Positions 35,659-45,564 of a DNA stretch of 64,000 nt are shown here, in pieces. The translations under genes and the position numbers were made by a program. Origin of the DNA: Janthinobacterium lividum (lineage in GTDB: Bacteria > Pseudomonadota > Gammaproteobacteria > Burkholderiales > Burkholderiaceae_D); NCBI RefSeq assembly GCF_023509035.1, contig NZ_CP075583.1, positions 4,154,001 to 4,218,000 on the forward strand. Reading direction: 5' to 3'. A model generated the notes under the pieces. The model did no database searches. It worked only from the letters and a program-made list of their open reading frames with translations, and was not told the origin of the DNA. Every line of letters starts with the position of its first letter. The first letter of the stretch is position 1.

Positions 35659-35954
35659 AAACTGGGTTTTAACACCTGGACAAAAGGCCAGTGGCGTGAG
35701 CTAAGCCGGCCTTTATATACTTGCAACTTGCAAGCGTGTGAGGCCGGCAGTGACTCAGCAGTTATGATGCAAGCGCACCGCCTGAGCTTGCGCAGGCGGC
35801 GTGGCATGCTGTCCTGCAGGAAAAGGTTTACACTGATTTGCATTTTAGAAATTTTACTCTGGACCAGCCCCGGTGAGTGTTCATTCAACCCAGCCAGTGT
35901 TTGAGTAGCGCCGGTGCGTCCATTGCTCTGCCTAGCCATGAAAGAAAGAGTCCA
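35659..35954. other. catalase upstream region
   Basis: 296 bases without a gene. It carries a perfect inverted repeat CCGCCTG (35778-35784)/CAGGCGG (35793-35799) with no T tract, which may be a terminator-like hairpin after the Sel1 gene. No clear OxyR site was recognised. The AT-richer stretch around 35826-35860 could hold the catalase promoter. Confidence 0.4.
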
Positions 35955-37392
35955 ATGAAAAAGCTGACCACCGCCTTTGGCGCGCCTGTAGTCGACAACC
36001 AAAACATCCAGACGGCCGGCCCTCGCGGCCCCGCCCTGCTGCAAGATGTCTGGTTCCTGGAAAAGCTGGCCCACTTCGACCGCGAAGTCATTCCCGAACG
36101 CCGCATGCACGCCAAGGGTTCCGGCGCGCACGGCACGTTTACCGTCACACACGACATCACGCGCTACACGCGGGCGAAAATCTTTGGCGAAGTGGGCAAG
36201 AAAACGCCGATGTTCGCGCGCTTTTCCACGGTGGCCGGCGAACGGGGCGCGGCGGACGCGGAACGCGATATCCGCGGCTTCGCCCTGAAGTTCTACACGG
36301 AAGAAGGCAACTGGGACTTGGTCGGCAACAATACGCCCGTGTTTTTTCATGCGCGACCCATTGAAATTTCCCGATTTGAACCACGCGATCAAGCGCGATC
36401 CGCGCACGGGCTTGCGCAGCGCCAACAGCAACTGGGATTTCTGGACCTCGCTGCCCGAAGCCTTGCACCAGGTAACGGTGGTGATGAGCGACCGGGGCTT
36501 GCCGCGTAGCTTCCGCCACATGCATGGCTTCGGCAGCCACACCTTCAGCTTCCTGAATGCGCAAAACGAGCGTTTCTGGGTCAAGTTCACGTTTAAAACC
36601 CAGCAAGGGATTCAAAACCTGACGGATGCGGAAGCCGAGGCGTTGGTCGGCAAGGACCGCGAAAGTTCGCACCGCGACCTGTATGAGAGCATCGAGAACA
36701 AGGATTTCCCCCGCTGGACCCTGTACGTGCAGATCATGCCGGAAAAAGAGGCAGGCACGTATCACCTCAACCCCTTCGACCTGTCGAAAGTGTGGCCGCA
36801 CGGCGACTACCCGCTGATCGAAGTGGGCGTGCTGGAACTGAACCGCAATGCCGACAATCACTTCGCCGAAGTGGAACAGGCGGCCTTCAATCCGGCCAAC
36901 GTGGTACCCGGCATCAGCTTTTCGCCGGACAAGATGCTGCAGGGCCGGTTGTTCTCGTATGGCGACGCGCAGCGCTACCGCCTCGGCGTCAACCACAGCC
37001 ATATCCCTGTCAACGCGCCGAAATGCCCGTTCCACAGTTATCACCGCGACGGCCAGATGCGGGTCGACGGCAACCAGGGCGGCACCTTGGGCTATGAACC
37101 GAACAGCGAGCAGGAGTGGGCCGAGCAGCCCGACTTCCGCGAGCCGCCCTTGAGCATCGAAGGCGCGGCAGACCACTGGAACCACCGGGTCGACGAGGAT
37201 TACTATTCGCAGCCGCGCGCCCTGTTCCGCCTGATGACCGCGGCACAGCAGCAAGCCTTGTTCGACAACACGGCGCGCGCCATCTCGGGCGCCTCGGAAC
37301 AAGTCAAGCAACGCCACATCGGCAACTGCACCCTGTGCGACCCGGCCTATGGCGCGGGCGTGGCCGAAGCGATCGGCCGCCTGAGCAAATAA
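35955..37392 (+). CDS. katA: catalase, monofunctional small-subunit (KatA-type) (frameshifted)
   Basis: About 478 residues when one base is removed, the normal clade 3 size. It has the distal His in [15 protein letters not shown], the Asn in [14 protein letters not shown], the proximal heme Tyr in [15 protein letters not shown], and an NADPH-region HSYHRDGQM. It converts H2O2 to water and oxygen in the cytoplasm. The T6 run at 36342-36347 carries one T too many; with T5 the reading is [16 protein letters not shown] as in other catalases. A strong hairpin follows the stop. Confidence 0.9.
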
Positions 37393-37410
37393 GGCAGGCT
37401 GATAAAAGAC

Positions 37411-37438
37411 GAGGAAGGCCTGGCAATATGCCTTCCTC
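37411..37438 (+). terminator. hairpin between catalase and convergent small gene
   Basis: GAGGAAGGC (37411-37419) and GCCTTCCTC (37430-37438) form a perfect 9-bp stem with a 10-base loop, shared by the two convergent genes. There is no T tract, so termination would be weak or bidirectional. Confidence 0.55.
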
Positions 37439-37481
37439 CGCAGCACTCTGCGGCGATGGCCCGACCGCCCAGCCCGCTTGC

Positions 37482-37814
37482 CTAGCAGCGCTGGATATCG
37501 ATCTGGCCCGTGATGCTCGTCTCCACTGGATAGCCATCGACCTGCAGCGGCACGCGCCGCTTGACGGACGAGTCGCGCAAGTACACGACGAGCGCTTCCT
37601 TGCCCACGGCCGTGTGCCCCAGGCTGACGCCTTCCACGCCATCGATGGCCATCAGCGCCCGCTCGTTGCGCCGCCTGGCCGCTTCCAGGCGGCCCTGGGG
37701 CGCGGCAGGGGTGTACTGCCCCATGCCCTGTCCAGCGGTCTCATCCGGCAAATACGGCATGGCGGCGTCTTCGAAGACGGCATATGGCGATTGTGCGAAT
37801 TTACTGTTTGACAT
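37482..37814 (-). CDS. small protein associated with NAL1-like protease
   Basis: 110 residues, soluble. The C-terminal half (MAIDGVEGVSLGHTAVGKEALVVYLRD, then VPLQVDGYPVETSITGQIDIQ) resembles the beta subdomain found at the N-terminus of NAL1-like trypsin-fold proteases (V-x-x-x-x-TGxID pattern). The downstream end of the upstream protease gene is 164 bp away on the same strand. I read it as a free-standing copy of that domain, possibly a partner or inhibitor of the protease (inference). No catalytic residues are present. Confidence 0.6.
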   Translation of the reverse strand: MSNSKFAQSPYAVFEDAAMPYLPDETAGQGMGQYTPAAPQGRLEAARRRNERALMAIDGVEGVSLGHTAVGKEALVVYLRDSSVKRRVPLQVDGYPVETSITGQIDIQRC

Positions 37815-37938
37815 GACACACCCTCCTGATGCATTCCATCATACACCCGCCCATCCGGCCTTGTAGCACCCTTCGCGGGCCCACACCATGCGTGGCCGCT
37901 GCCCAAGATCATCATCGTGCAAAAAACAGCGTTAGGCA

Positions 37939-37957
37939 AGGCGGCGCGACGCCGCCT
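37939..37957 (-). terminator. terminator-like hairpin after NAL1-like protease
   Basis: AGGCGGCG (37939-37946) and CGCCGCCT (37950-37957) form a perfect 8-bp stem with a CGA loop. On the minus strand it follows the protease stop by about 20 bases, and a T6 run occurs 13-18 bases later. Confidence 0.55.
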
Positions 37958-37978
37958 CAGCAAGTCCTGGCAGCGAGC

Positions 37979-39157
37979 TCAGGTGTACAAATTGATGTCG
38001 AGCGCCACCACCACCCGCCGCATCTGATTCGCAAAGGTAATGTTGCCGCCGCCGGCAAACAGCAGGCCGACGGGATTGCGCTGCTGGTTCCAGGTCCAGA
38101 TGGACGAGCCGGAATCGCCGCCCGCGCTGAATGCCCCGCTCACGCCCGTGATGGCGATTTGGTCCTGGAATAGCGCGATCCTGCCGCCGCCGTAATTGAC
38201 GTTGATGGTGGCACCCAGGCCTGTGATGCGGCCCTGCGTCAACTGCGTCGTGCGACCGGATTTGCCAACCATCATGCCCAGCGCGGGCGCCACCAGCGCA
38301 TTGCTGATGCGGAAGTACGCCGGCACGCCGCCGCTCAGGTAGACCAGTTCGGGACGCACGCGGTCTGGCCAGGCCCAGCCGGTCGCGCAATCGACAAAAT
38401 TGACGCCGCCGCTGAAATTGATGGGCACGAAACGCTCGAGCACGGCCACCTGGTCTTGCGGGCAGCGGCCGCCGTCGATGGGGCCCGGCTGCACGATGCA
38501 GTCATTGAACACGCCGCCATTGGAATTGGCCAGCACATGATTATTGCTAAGTATCATCAAGCGGCTGTTGCGCGGCGCGCTGCGCCCCACGGCCAGGCAG
38601 CCGATGGTGCCGGCCGTGATGCGGAAATGCCCGACCGACACGCCGCCCGGCGCCGGGCGCAAGCGGAAACGGTGCGGTTGCGCATCGATCACGCCCGTGA
38701 CGACGATATTGACGGGCACTCTGTCGCTGGCCACGGCGCGCACGCCCATGGCCCCCACGATGGCGGCCTTGGCGCGGTCGACGGAGGTGGGCTCGGCCAC
38801 GTACAAGGTCAGGGCCGGCAAGCCCGGTTCGCCGGACGAGCTGTCGCTGGCGCCCTCGCCCAGGCCGATGGACACGCCCTGGATATTGCCGCCGTCGCTG
38901 AAGGCATCGGCCGCGCGCACGCCGCCCGCCTGGGAAATGGACTGGCGCATGCCGTCTTCGATGCTGCGCTTGATTTCCAGCAATTCCATGCTGACGCCGC
39001 TCAGGGCGTCGGGCACGTCCGAGACGGATGCGCTCTCGATCGTATTGTCTTCTTCGCCGGGGACGGAAAATTGGCCGACGGCCTCTTCATCGTCCGCATT
39101 TTGCCCCCTGCCGCTGCTGCCAGGCGGGGCGCTGAAACCATTCTCGTTGCCTATCAT
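37979..39157 (-). CDS. trypsin-like serine protease, NAL1-like
   Basis: 392 residues. The acidic, Ser/Gly-rich N-terminus (~1-90) has no signal peptide. A regulatory beta domain follows (~105-150, DRVPVNIVVTGVIDAQPHRF). The trypsin-fold domain extends to ~390, with His in ILSNNHVLANSN, a likely Asp nearby (FVDCATGW or DQVAVLERF), and Ser in AGGDSGSSIW. VGKSGRTTQLTQGRI is typical of NAL1-like bacterial proteases. The ATG at 39157 has GAGGAGAA upstream. It is divergent from prkA across ~250 bp, and a small domain-sharing gene lies downstream. Confidence 0.8.
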   Translation of the reverse strand: MIGNENGFSAPPGSSGRGQNADDEEAVGQFSVPGEEDNTIESASVSDVPDALSGVSMELLEIKRSIEDGMRQSISQAGGVRAADAFSDGGNIQGVSIGLGEGASDSSSGEPGLPALTLYVAEPTSVDRAKAAIVGAMGVRAVASDRVPVNIVVTGVIDAQPHRFRLRPAPGGVSVGHFRITAGTIGCLAVGRSAPRNSRLMILSNNHVLANSNGGVFNDCIVQPGPIDGGRCPQDQVAVLERFVPINFSGGVNFVDCATGWAWPDRVRPELVYLSGGVPAYFRISNALVAPALGMMVGKSGRTTQLTQGRITGLGATINVNYGGGRIALFQDQIAITGVSGAFSAGGDSGSSIWTWNQQRNPVGLLFAGGGNITFANQMRRVVVALDINLYT

Positions 39158-39354
39158 CACGTTCTCCTCGTGGGTCGCTGCAAAGTACCAGTGTGGACGG
39201 GTCGCGCGCGCCGGTATTGATCTGGATTGAACCGCGCAGGCGCCTGGCTGCCCTGCCCATCCGGGCCCAGCGAGGATAAAAATAGTTCCCTCTTCAAGGT
39301 TGAGCGAGATCAGGCGTGCGGACAGAGGCTGCGCCGTATACTTGGCCGACAGGC

Positions 39355-39370
39355 TGGGACTGGGCCTGCT
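39355..39370 (+). promoter_or_regulatory. weak candidate sigma-54 element upstream of prkA
   Basis: TGGGACTGGGCCTGCT has GG (39356-39357) and GC (39368-39369) exactly ten bases apart and lies 40 bases before the prkA ATG. Three consensus positions differ, and no NtrC-type palindrome was found nearby. The E. coli homologue yeaG is NtrC/sigma-54 controlled (family knowledge), which is why it is listed. Confidence 0.25.
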
Positions 39371-39410
39371 CCACGGCAGCAACGCCAGCAATGGTATGGA
39401 TGGGGAAACG

Positions 39411-41420
39411 ATGACGAGCCCTGGTATGACACGCCACGACGACGCGCCTGCGGACGAGCAAGCAGGCCACCGCGCCACAGATGCAGGTGGCGCAGGCCAG
39501 CATGCCGACTTTGTGCACGGCATGGCGGCCTGGGCGGCAAAACATCGCATCAGTCCCTGGGGCGGCAGTTTTGCCGACTTCATCGAGCAGATCCTGCCCG
39601 GCCGCGCCGCCCTGCTGACGCGCAGCGCCCACCAATACCTGTGGGACATGATGCGCTGGAACGGCCAGACCGACGACGCCGGACGTTTCCGCTGCCGCCT
39701 GTTCGACGACGAGCTGTTCGGCATCGACGACGCGATCGACCGGGTTGCCGCCTACTTCAAGGCGGCGGCCGCCGGCTCCGAAGTGGGCCGGCGCATGTTG
39801 CTGTTGCTGGGCCCGCCGTCGGGCGGCAAGTCGACGATGGTGATCCTGCTCAAGCGGGGGTTGGAAGAATATAGCCGCAGCAGCGAAGGCGCGCTGTACG
39901 GCATCGCCGGCTGTCCCGTGCATGAATCGCCGCTGCATCTGGTGCCGCACAGCATGCGCGCCGACTTTCGCGCCAGCTATGAGGCCGAGCTGCATGGCGA
40001 ACTGTGCCCCCATTGCCGCGCCCGCCTGGAAGAACAGTATGCGGGCGACTTCCTGCGCATGCCCGTCGAGCGCATCCACCTGTCCGAGGCGGGCCGCTGC
40101 GGCATCGGCACGTATGCGCCGCACGATCCCAGCACGGCCGACCTGGCCGACCTGGTGGGCTCCGTCGACCTGTCGAAAGTGGCGCAATACGGCGACGAAG
40201 GCGACCCGCGCGCCTGGTCATGGTCCGGCGCCGTGTATGCGGCCAGCCGCGGCATGTTGGAAATGATCGAGATCCTCAAGGTCAAACGGGAATTTCTCTA
40301 CTTACTGCTGACACTGACGCAGGAAAAGAATGTCAAGGTATCGCGCTTTCCCCTGATTTACCTCGATGTAGCCATCCTCGCACACACGAATCTGGCCGAA
40401 TTTCGCAAATTCCTGCAAGAAAGCGAAAACGAGGCGCTGCTCGACCGCATGGTCATCGTGCAAGTGCCGTATACGCTCAATTACCGCGAAGAAGCGCGCA
40501 TTTACCGCAAGTTGATCCTGGCTGCCGCACCGGCCTTCCGCAATGTGCACCTCGATCCGCACGTGCTGCATGCGGCGGCCGTGTTTGCCATCCTCAGCCG
40601 CTTGCCCGAAGGCGACGACAAGGAAGCCGAGCTGGTCAAGAAACTGCGCATCTACGCCAACGAAGACGTGGACGACTTGCAGCCTGCCGACATCCGCCGC
40701 ATGCGCGAGCGCGACAAGGCACCCGACGAAGGCCTGTCGGGCGTGTCGCCCCGTTTCGTCATCAATGCCCTGTCGCACGCCATCATTTCCGCCCAGCGCA
40801 ACAGCCTGTCCACCATGGACGTGCTGCTGGCCCTGAAGGACGGCATCGAAAGCGATGCGCGCATCGAACCGCGGCGCAAGCGCAAGTGGGTCGATTACCT
40901 GGTGCTCACACGCAAGGATTTCTATAACCGCTGGGTCAAGGCCGACGTGCACAAGGCTTTATTCGTTTCATTCGAGCAAGAAGCACAAGACTTGCTGAAC
41001 AAATATCTCGATGAAGTCGAAGCCATGCTCGACAACCGCCATATCCGCGATCCCATCACCAGCGAAGAGCGCCGCCCCGACGAGCGCTTCTTGCGCGCCG
41101 TGGAAGAAAAAATCCACATCAGCGATTCGGGCAAGCAATCGTTCCGACAAGAAGTGGTGCGCAAAGCCATGAGCGCCTTCAAGCGGGGCGAGGCGTTTGG
41201 TCTGGGCAGCCATGCGCAACTGCACGACGCCATCCAGCAATATCTGTTCGAGCAGCGGCGCGACGTGCTGCGCCTGGTCAGCTCGGCCAAGCGCCCCGAT
41301 GACGACGTGCGGGCCAGGATCTCCGCCGTCGAGCAGCGTCTGGTCGACGACTATGGCTATGATGCCCATAGCGCGCGCGAAGCGCTCAACTACGTGACCA
41401 CCTTGCTGGCGCAGGAATAA
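39411..41420 (+). CDS. prkA: PrkA family serine protein kinase (YeaG homologue)
   Basis: 669 residues from the ATG at 39411, which has GGGGAA upstream; in-frame codons before it look untranslated. The PrkA AAA domain has Walker A LLLGPPSGGKSTMVILL near residue 130, a CPHCRARLEE Cys pair, FPLIYLDVAILAHTNLAEF, and the kinase C-terminal domain with GIESDARIEPRRKRKWVDY. The protein is a cytoplasmic stress and starvation factor. It is followed by YeaH and SpoVR genes, the conserved three-gene cluster. Confidence 0.92.
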   Translation: MTSPGMTRHDDAPADEQAGHRATDAGGAGQHADFVHGMAAWAAKHRISPWGGSFADFIEQILPGRAALLTRSAHQYLWDMMRWNGQTDDAGRFRCRLFDDELFGIDDAIDRVAAYFKAAAAGSEVGRRMLLLLGPPSGGKSTMVILLKRGLEEYSRSSEGALYGIAGCPVHESPLHLVPHSMRADFRASYEAELHGELCPHCRARLEEQYAGDFLRMPVERIHLSEAGRCGIGTYAPHDPSTADLADLVGSVDLSKVAQYGDEGDPRAWSWSGAVYAASRGMLEMIEILKVKREFLYLLLTLTQEKNVKVSRFPLIYLDVAILAHTNLAEFRKFLQESENEALLDRMVIVQVPYTLNYREEARIYRKLILAAAPAFRNVHLDPHVLHAAAVFAILSRLPEGDDKEAELVKKLRIYANEDVDDLQPADIRRMRERDKAPDEGLSGVSPRFVINALSHAIISAQRNSLSTMDVLLALKDGIESDARIEPRRKRKWVDYLVLTRKDFYNRWVKADVHKALFVSFEQEAQDLLNKYLDEVEAMLDNRHIRDPITSEERRPDERFLRAVEEKIHISDSGKQSFRQEVVRKAMSAFKRGEAFGLGSHAQLHDAIQQYLFEQRRDVLRLVSSAKRPDDDVRARISAVEQRLVDDYGYDAHSAREALNYVTTLLAQE

Positions 41421-41422
41421 CC

Positions 41423-42713
41423 ATGGCCGCCACGACCTCGCCAGGCAGCGGCAATCAGCATGATCCTCCGGTACGGGGCGGCCCCGCAGCTGCGGCAGCC
41501 ACGGCAAGCACGGTAAATTCCGCCGGCGCGGCGGCGTCGCAAGCGGGCGCCGCGCCGGCCCTGGCCCAGCCCTGGTACGCGCTGTTCTCGCGCGGCGCGC
41601 GCGACTGGCTGCGCCACAACCAGAAAGTGCGCGACGCCGTGCAGGCGCACTTGCCCGAGCTGATCGCCACGCCTGACCTGATCGGCGGGCCGCAGCAGCG
41701 CACGGTGCAAGTGCCCATGCGCCTGCTCGAGCATGCGCGTTTCCGCCTGGCGCCCGCGCGCTACAGCGTGGGCGCGGGCCAGGGTGATGGCAAGCCCGGC
41801 GATCTCCTGCGCGTGGCGGGCACCGCCGTCACGGGCGGGGCCGGCACACAAGGCGATGGCGGCGATGGCGAGGGAGCGGTGCGCCTGCTGCTGGAGTTTC
41901 CCATCGACGATATTCTCGACTGGCTGTGGGATGCGTTCGAGCTGCCGCACCTGAAGCCGCGCCACCTAGGCGCCATCGACGAGACACGGCTCGTGCGTAG
42001 CGGCCTGGACCGGCATGGCGCCCGTTCGCGCCTGGACCGGCGGCGCACCGTCAAGGAAGCGATCAAGCGGCGCGCCCTGCAAGCGCAGCCCGTGCCCTTT
42101 ACCAATGATGACTTGCGTTACCGCCAGGTACTGCCACAGCGCCGTCCCAGCACGAATGCCGTCGTGTTTTTCGTGCTGGACGTGTCGGCCAGCATGGCGC
42201 AGGCCGAGCGCAAGCTGGCCAAATCCTTCTTTTTCTTTGTCTTGCAAGGCTTGCGCCGCAGGTATGCGCGCGTGGAAACACGCTTCATCGCCCATACGAC
42301 GCGGGCCTGGGAATTTTCCGAAGCCGAGTTCTTCCAGGTCAATGGCATGGGCGGCACCATGGCCTCCACCGCCTTTCGCCTGAGCCGGGAGCTGCTGCAG
42401 CAACACTATGCGCCGCAGCGCTACAACGCCTATTTATTCTATGCCTCCGATGGCGAGAATTTCAGCGAAGACCGGAGAGCGGCCAGCCTGGCCCTGTGTG
42501 AACTGGCCGCCTTGCTCAACTATATGGGCTATGTGGAAACCTTGCCCGGCGTGACACGCGGCCTGGAAACGGAAATGCACGGCTTGTGCGCCGAGCTGGA
42601 ACGAAGGGGCTTGCCCTTGCACAGCAGCATCCTGAGCAGAAGTGACGATATCTGGGCGGCCATCCGTACCTTTTTTTCAGCACGAGGCGGCCGATACGGA
42701 AGAAACAGCATGA
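41423..42713 (+). CDS. yeaH: YeaH/DUF444 family VWA-like protein (frameshifted near 3' end)
   Basis: About 429 residues once one T is removed from T7 (42671-42677), ending FFQHEAADTEETA with a TGA that overlaps the SpoVR ATG. As given, the frame reads through and seems fused to SpoVR. The N-terminus is Ala-rich and low-complexity. The DUF444 core has LPQRRPSTNAVVFFVLDVSASM (MIDAS-like DxSxS), FFFFVLQGLRRRY, the GGTMASTAFRL block and YASDGENFSEDRR. Family members act with PrkA/YeaG in stress and nitrogen-starvation responses. Its ATG is 3 bases after the prkA stop. Confidence 0.85.
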
Positions 42714-44227
42714 CGCTGCATGACGCACAGCCCCACGGCGACACGGCAGACACGGCAAACACAGCCAGCCTGGACGGCTACGCGGCGCGCATCAACGCGC
42801 TGGCGCGGGAACTGGGCCTGGAATTTTCCGCCGTCGAGTTCGAACTGGTGCCGGACAGTTTCATGGCCGAGATCGCCATCTATGGCTTGCCCGTGCGCAT
42901 GCGTCACTGGTCGTTCGGCGTGCGCTACATTCAACAGCTGGTGCATCAAAAGATGGGCAACTCGCATATGTTCGAAGTCATGTTTCCCGGCGACCCTTGC
43001 CATGCCTACATGGCAGAGCGCAATTCCGTGGCGGAAAACACCCTCGTCACAGCCCACGTGTTGGGCCACGCCGATTTTGCCAGCCGCAATGCGCTGTTCC
43101 TCCGTTTCGGCGCCATGGCGGGCCAGCGCATCCTGGAACAAAGCGCGGCGCGGGCGCAGCGTCTGGAAATAGCGCTGCGGCGACACGGGCAGGAGCAGGT
43201 GGAAGCTGTGCTCGATGCGGCACTGGCGCTGGAGCAGCACGTGGACATCCACGCCGAGCTGCACCGCCCGGCCTATGCCGCCGTATTGGGGCCATCTGCT
43301 GCGGCGGACACGCACGACGGAACCAGCGCGGACGATCCTTTTGCGCAGCGCTACCGGCGCTTGCCGGGCGAAGCTGCCGTGCTGGCGGCGCACGACGCGG
43401 CGCGGGCACGCCTGGCGCAGCGCCCGCTTGTGCCGCCGCAGCCCGAGTACGACTTGCTGTGGTTCATCGCGCAACATGGGCCGGAGCTGGCCGATTGGGA
43501 GCGCGACATTTTCCTGGCTGTACGCGAAGAGTCGTTTTACTTCTATCCCGTGTTCGCCTGCCAGATCATGAACGAAGGCTGGGCCTCGTACTGGCATGCA
43601 CGGCTGCTGCGCGAAGCCGACTTCCTGCCGCCGGCCCTGTATCTGTCCGCCATCAAGTCACATTCGGACGTGGTGCGTCCTTACGCGGCCGAGCACCAGC
43701 AGGCGCTGGCCGTCAACCCGTATCACCTGGGTTTTTGCATATGGGAACACATCATCGATCGCGAAGGACTGGCACGGGCGCGCCAGATTTGCCGCGACGA
43801 CGATGACTGCAGTTTTATTCGCAACTATCTGGACGCCGAACTGGCTGACCGCCTGGGCCTGTTCGTGCATGAAAGCCGCCGCGACGGTGAAACGCGCCTG
43901 GCCAGCCGCGACTTGCGCGCCATCCACGAAGCCATCCTGGCGCCCAAATACAACTATGGCGCGCCGTGCATCGCCGCCACGCTGCTCAACGACGACGGCA
44001 GCCTGGTGCTGCGCCATGATCACCAGCGCGATGGACGCGGACTCGACCTGGAGCGGGCCGAACAGGTGCTGGCGTATATCGCCCGCGTCTGGCGCCGCCC
44101 CGTCACCCTGCATACGACCGATTTCCGCGGCACGCCCCGGATTCTCAGCAGCAAGACCGATGGTGTACCCGAGCCGCCCGAGCCGACAGCGTCAACAACG
44201 CCGACAGCGGCGCCCACGCAACGCTAG
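42710..44227 (+). CDS. spoVR: SpoVR family protein (YcgB homologue)
   Basis: 505 residues, the normal family length, starting MTLHDAQPHG with GGAAG upstream. The conserved SpoVR blocks are MRHWSFGVRY, GNSHMFEVMFPGDPCHAYMAERNSVAENTLVTAHV, YDLLWFIAQHGPELADWERDI, EESFYFYPVFACQIMNEGWASYWHARLL, and NPYHLGFCIWEHI. It is the third gene of the prkA cluster. The open frame continuous with YeaH upstream is probably an artefact of one extra T. The C-terminus ends in a Thr/Pro/Ala-rich tail. Confidence 0.9.
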   Translation: MTLHDAQPHGDTADTANTASLDGYAARINALARELGLEFSAVEFELVPDSFMAEIAIYGLPVRMRHWSFGVRYIQQLVHQKMGNSHMFEVMFPGDPCHAYMAERNSVAENTLVTAHVLGHADFASRNALFLRFGAMAGQRILEQSAARAQRLEIALRRHGQEQVEAVLDAALALEQHVDIHAELHRPAYAAVLGPSAAADTHDGTSADDPFAQRYRRLPGEAAVLAAHDAARARLAQRPLVPPQPEYDLLWFIAQHGPELADWERDIFLAVREESFYFYPVFACQIMNEGWASYWHARLLREADFLPPALYLSAIKSHSDVVRPYAAEHQQALAVNPYHLGFCIWEHIIDREGLARARQICRDDDDCSFIRNYLDAELADRLGLFVHESRRDGETRLASRDLRAIHEAILAPKYNYGAPCIAATLLNDDGSLVLRHDHQRDGRGLDLERAEQVLAYIARVWRRPVTLHTTDFRGTPRILSSKTDGVPEPPEPTASTTPTAAPTQR

Positions 44228-44337
44228 ATGGCGGGCGCGAACCGATGACTATCGCTGGCCTGCCTCGCGCAACTACTAGGCAGGCGGCCGCCAGGCGGCA
44301 GGTGCCGGTTGCCGGGCCGCGGACAGCGGGACACCCA

Positions 44338-45564
44338 TCAGGCGTGGCTTGCTTGCTGCACGTACCAGGCGATGGTTTGCCGCAAGCCTTGCGCCAGGTC
44401 GTGTGTGGGGACATAGCCCAGCAAGCGGGCCGCCTTGGCGATGTCCGCCTGCGAATGGCGCACGTCGCCGGCGCGAAACTCGCCGTACTGCGGCGCCTGC
44501 GGCACGTGTTGCGGGCGCACGGCCAGCAGCATCTGCTGCATGGTGGTGTGCAGCTGCGTCAGGCTGGTGCGGGCGTTGAGGGCCACGTTGTAGACCTGGT
44601 TCACGGCCGCCGGGTCGGTACCGGTGGCGGCCAGGATATTGGCTTGCACGGCATTGTGCACAAAGCAAAAGTCGCGGCTGGTGGCGCCGTCGCCATGGAT
44701 GTGCACGGCCTGGTTGTCCAGCATGGCGGCGATCCAGCGGGGAATGACGGCCGCGTAGGCGCCCAGCGGGTCCTGGCGCGGACCGAAGACATTGAAATAG
44801 CGCAGCCCCACCGTCTGCAAGGCGTAGCAGCGCGCGTAGACCTGCGCATACAGTTCATTGACATATTTACTCAGGGCATACGGCGACAGGGGCGCGCCGA
44901 TGTGCTGTTCCACTTTCGGCAAGGCCGGATGGTCGCCATATGTAGCGCTGGAGGCCGCATACACGAAGCGCTGCACGCCTGCCTCGCGGGCGGCGGCCAG
45001 CATATTCAGGAAGCCGCTGACATTGACGGCGTGGCACAGCAGCGGGTCTTCCAGCGAACGCGAGACGGAACCGAGCGCCGCCTGGTGCAGCACGTAATCG
45101 ACGGCGACGGGGCCACCCGGATCGGCACGGCCGCGCTCGGCCAAGCTGCTGCCGCTGCCACCATAGGCCGCATTTGTCTCACCGCCTGCCTCACCGTCGC
45201 CGGCCCTGGCGGTCTGTACCGGAGCACCGCAGGCGCGTGCGCACGCTTGCGGGTCGCGGATATCGCCTTCGATGAAGGTGAAGCGCCGCCACGCCTGTTC
45301 GCCCACGCTGGCGCGCACCAGTTCCAGGTTTTGCCGGTGGCCCGTCAGAAAATTGTCCAGGCCGCGCACTTCCTGTCCCAATTGCAGCAAGGTTTCCAGC
45401 AGGTGTGAACCGATGAAGCCGGCCACGCCTGTCACCAGCCAGCGCCGCGGCGTTTGCACCAGCTGCGCGCAGGCTTGCCCATAGGCGCTGTCGTTCGCGC
45501 TCAAGCCCGTCAGCGCGCCATCCAGCCCCGTAGCCACGCTCGCCTTGCCGTCTTCGGCCGCCAT
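44338..45564 (-). CDS. UDP-N-acetylglucosamine C4-epimerase-type SDR (WbpP/TviC-like)
   Basis: 408 residues. The Rossmann fold begins at [19 protein letters not shown] (GxxGxxG); the catalytic Tyr-Lys pair is in [15 protein letters not shown] with Ser/Thr in [26 protein letters not shown] and [14 protein letters not shown] are typical of WbpP-type epimerases. Residues ~100-140 are a low-complexity Gly/Ala insertion ([20 protein letters not shown]) not usual for the family. The ATG overlaps the stop of the dehydrogenase gene (TGATG). Together they supply HexNAc/HexNAcA sugars to the locus. Confidence 0.88.
   Translation of the reverse strand: MAAEDGKASVATGLDGALTGLSANDSAYGQACAQLVQTPRRWLVTGVAGFIGSHLLETLLQLGQEVRGLDNFLTGHRQNLELVRASVGEQAWRRFTFIEGDIRDPQACARACGAPVQTARAGDGEAGGETNAAYGGSGSSLAERGRADPGGPVAVDYVLHQAALGSVSRSLEDPLLCHAVNVSGFLNMLAAAREAGVQRFVYAASSATYGDHPALPKVEQHIGAPLSPYALSKYVNELYAQVYARCYALQTVGLRYFNVFGPRQDPLGAYAAVIPRWIAAMLDNQAVHIHGDGATSRDFCFVHNAVQANILAATGTDPAAVNQVYNVALNARTSLTQLHTTMQQMLLAVRPQHVPQAPQYGEFRAGDVRHSQADIAKAARLLGYVPTHDLAQGLRQTIAWYVQQASHA

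Noticed and set aside
41423..44227. A novel DUF444-SpoVR fusion protein
   Set aside because: One extra T in a T7 run explains it, and removing it restores two normal, overlapping genes.
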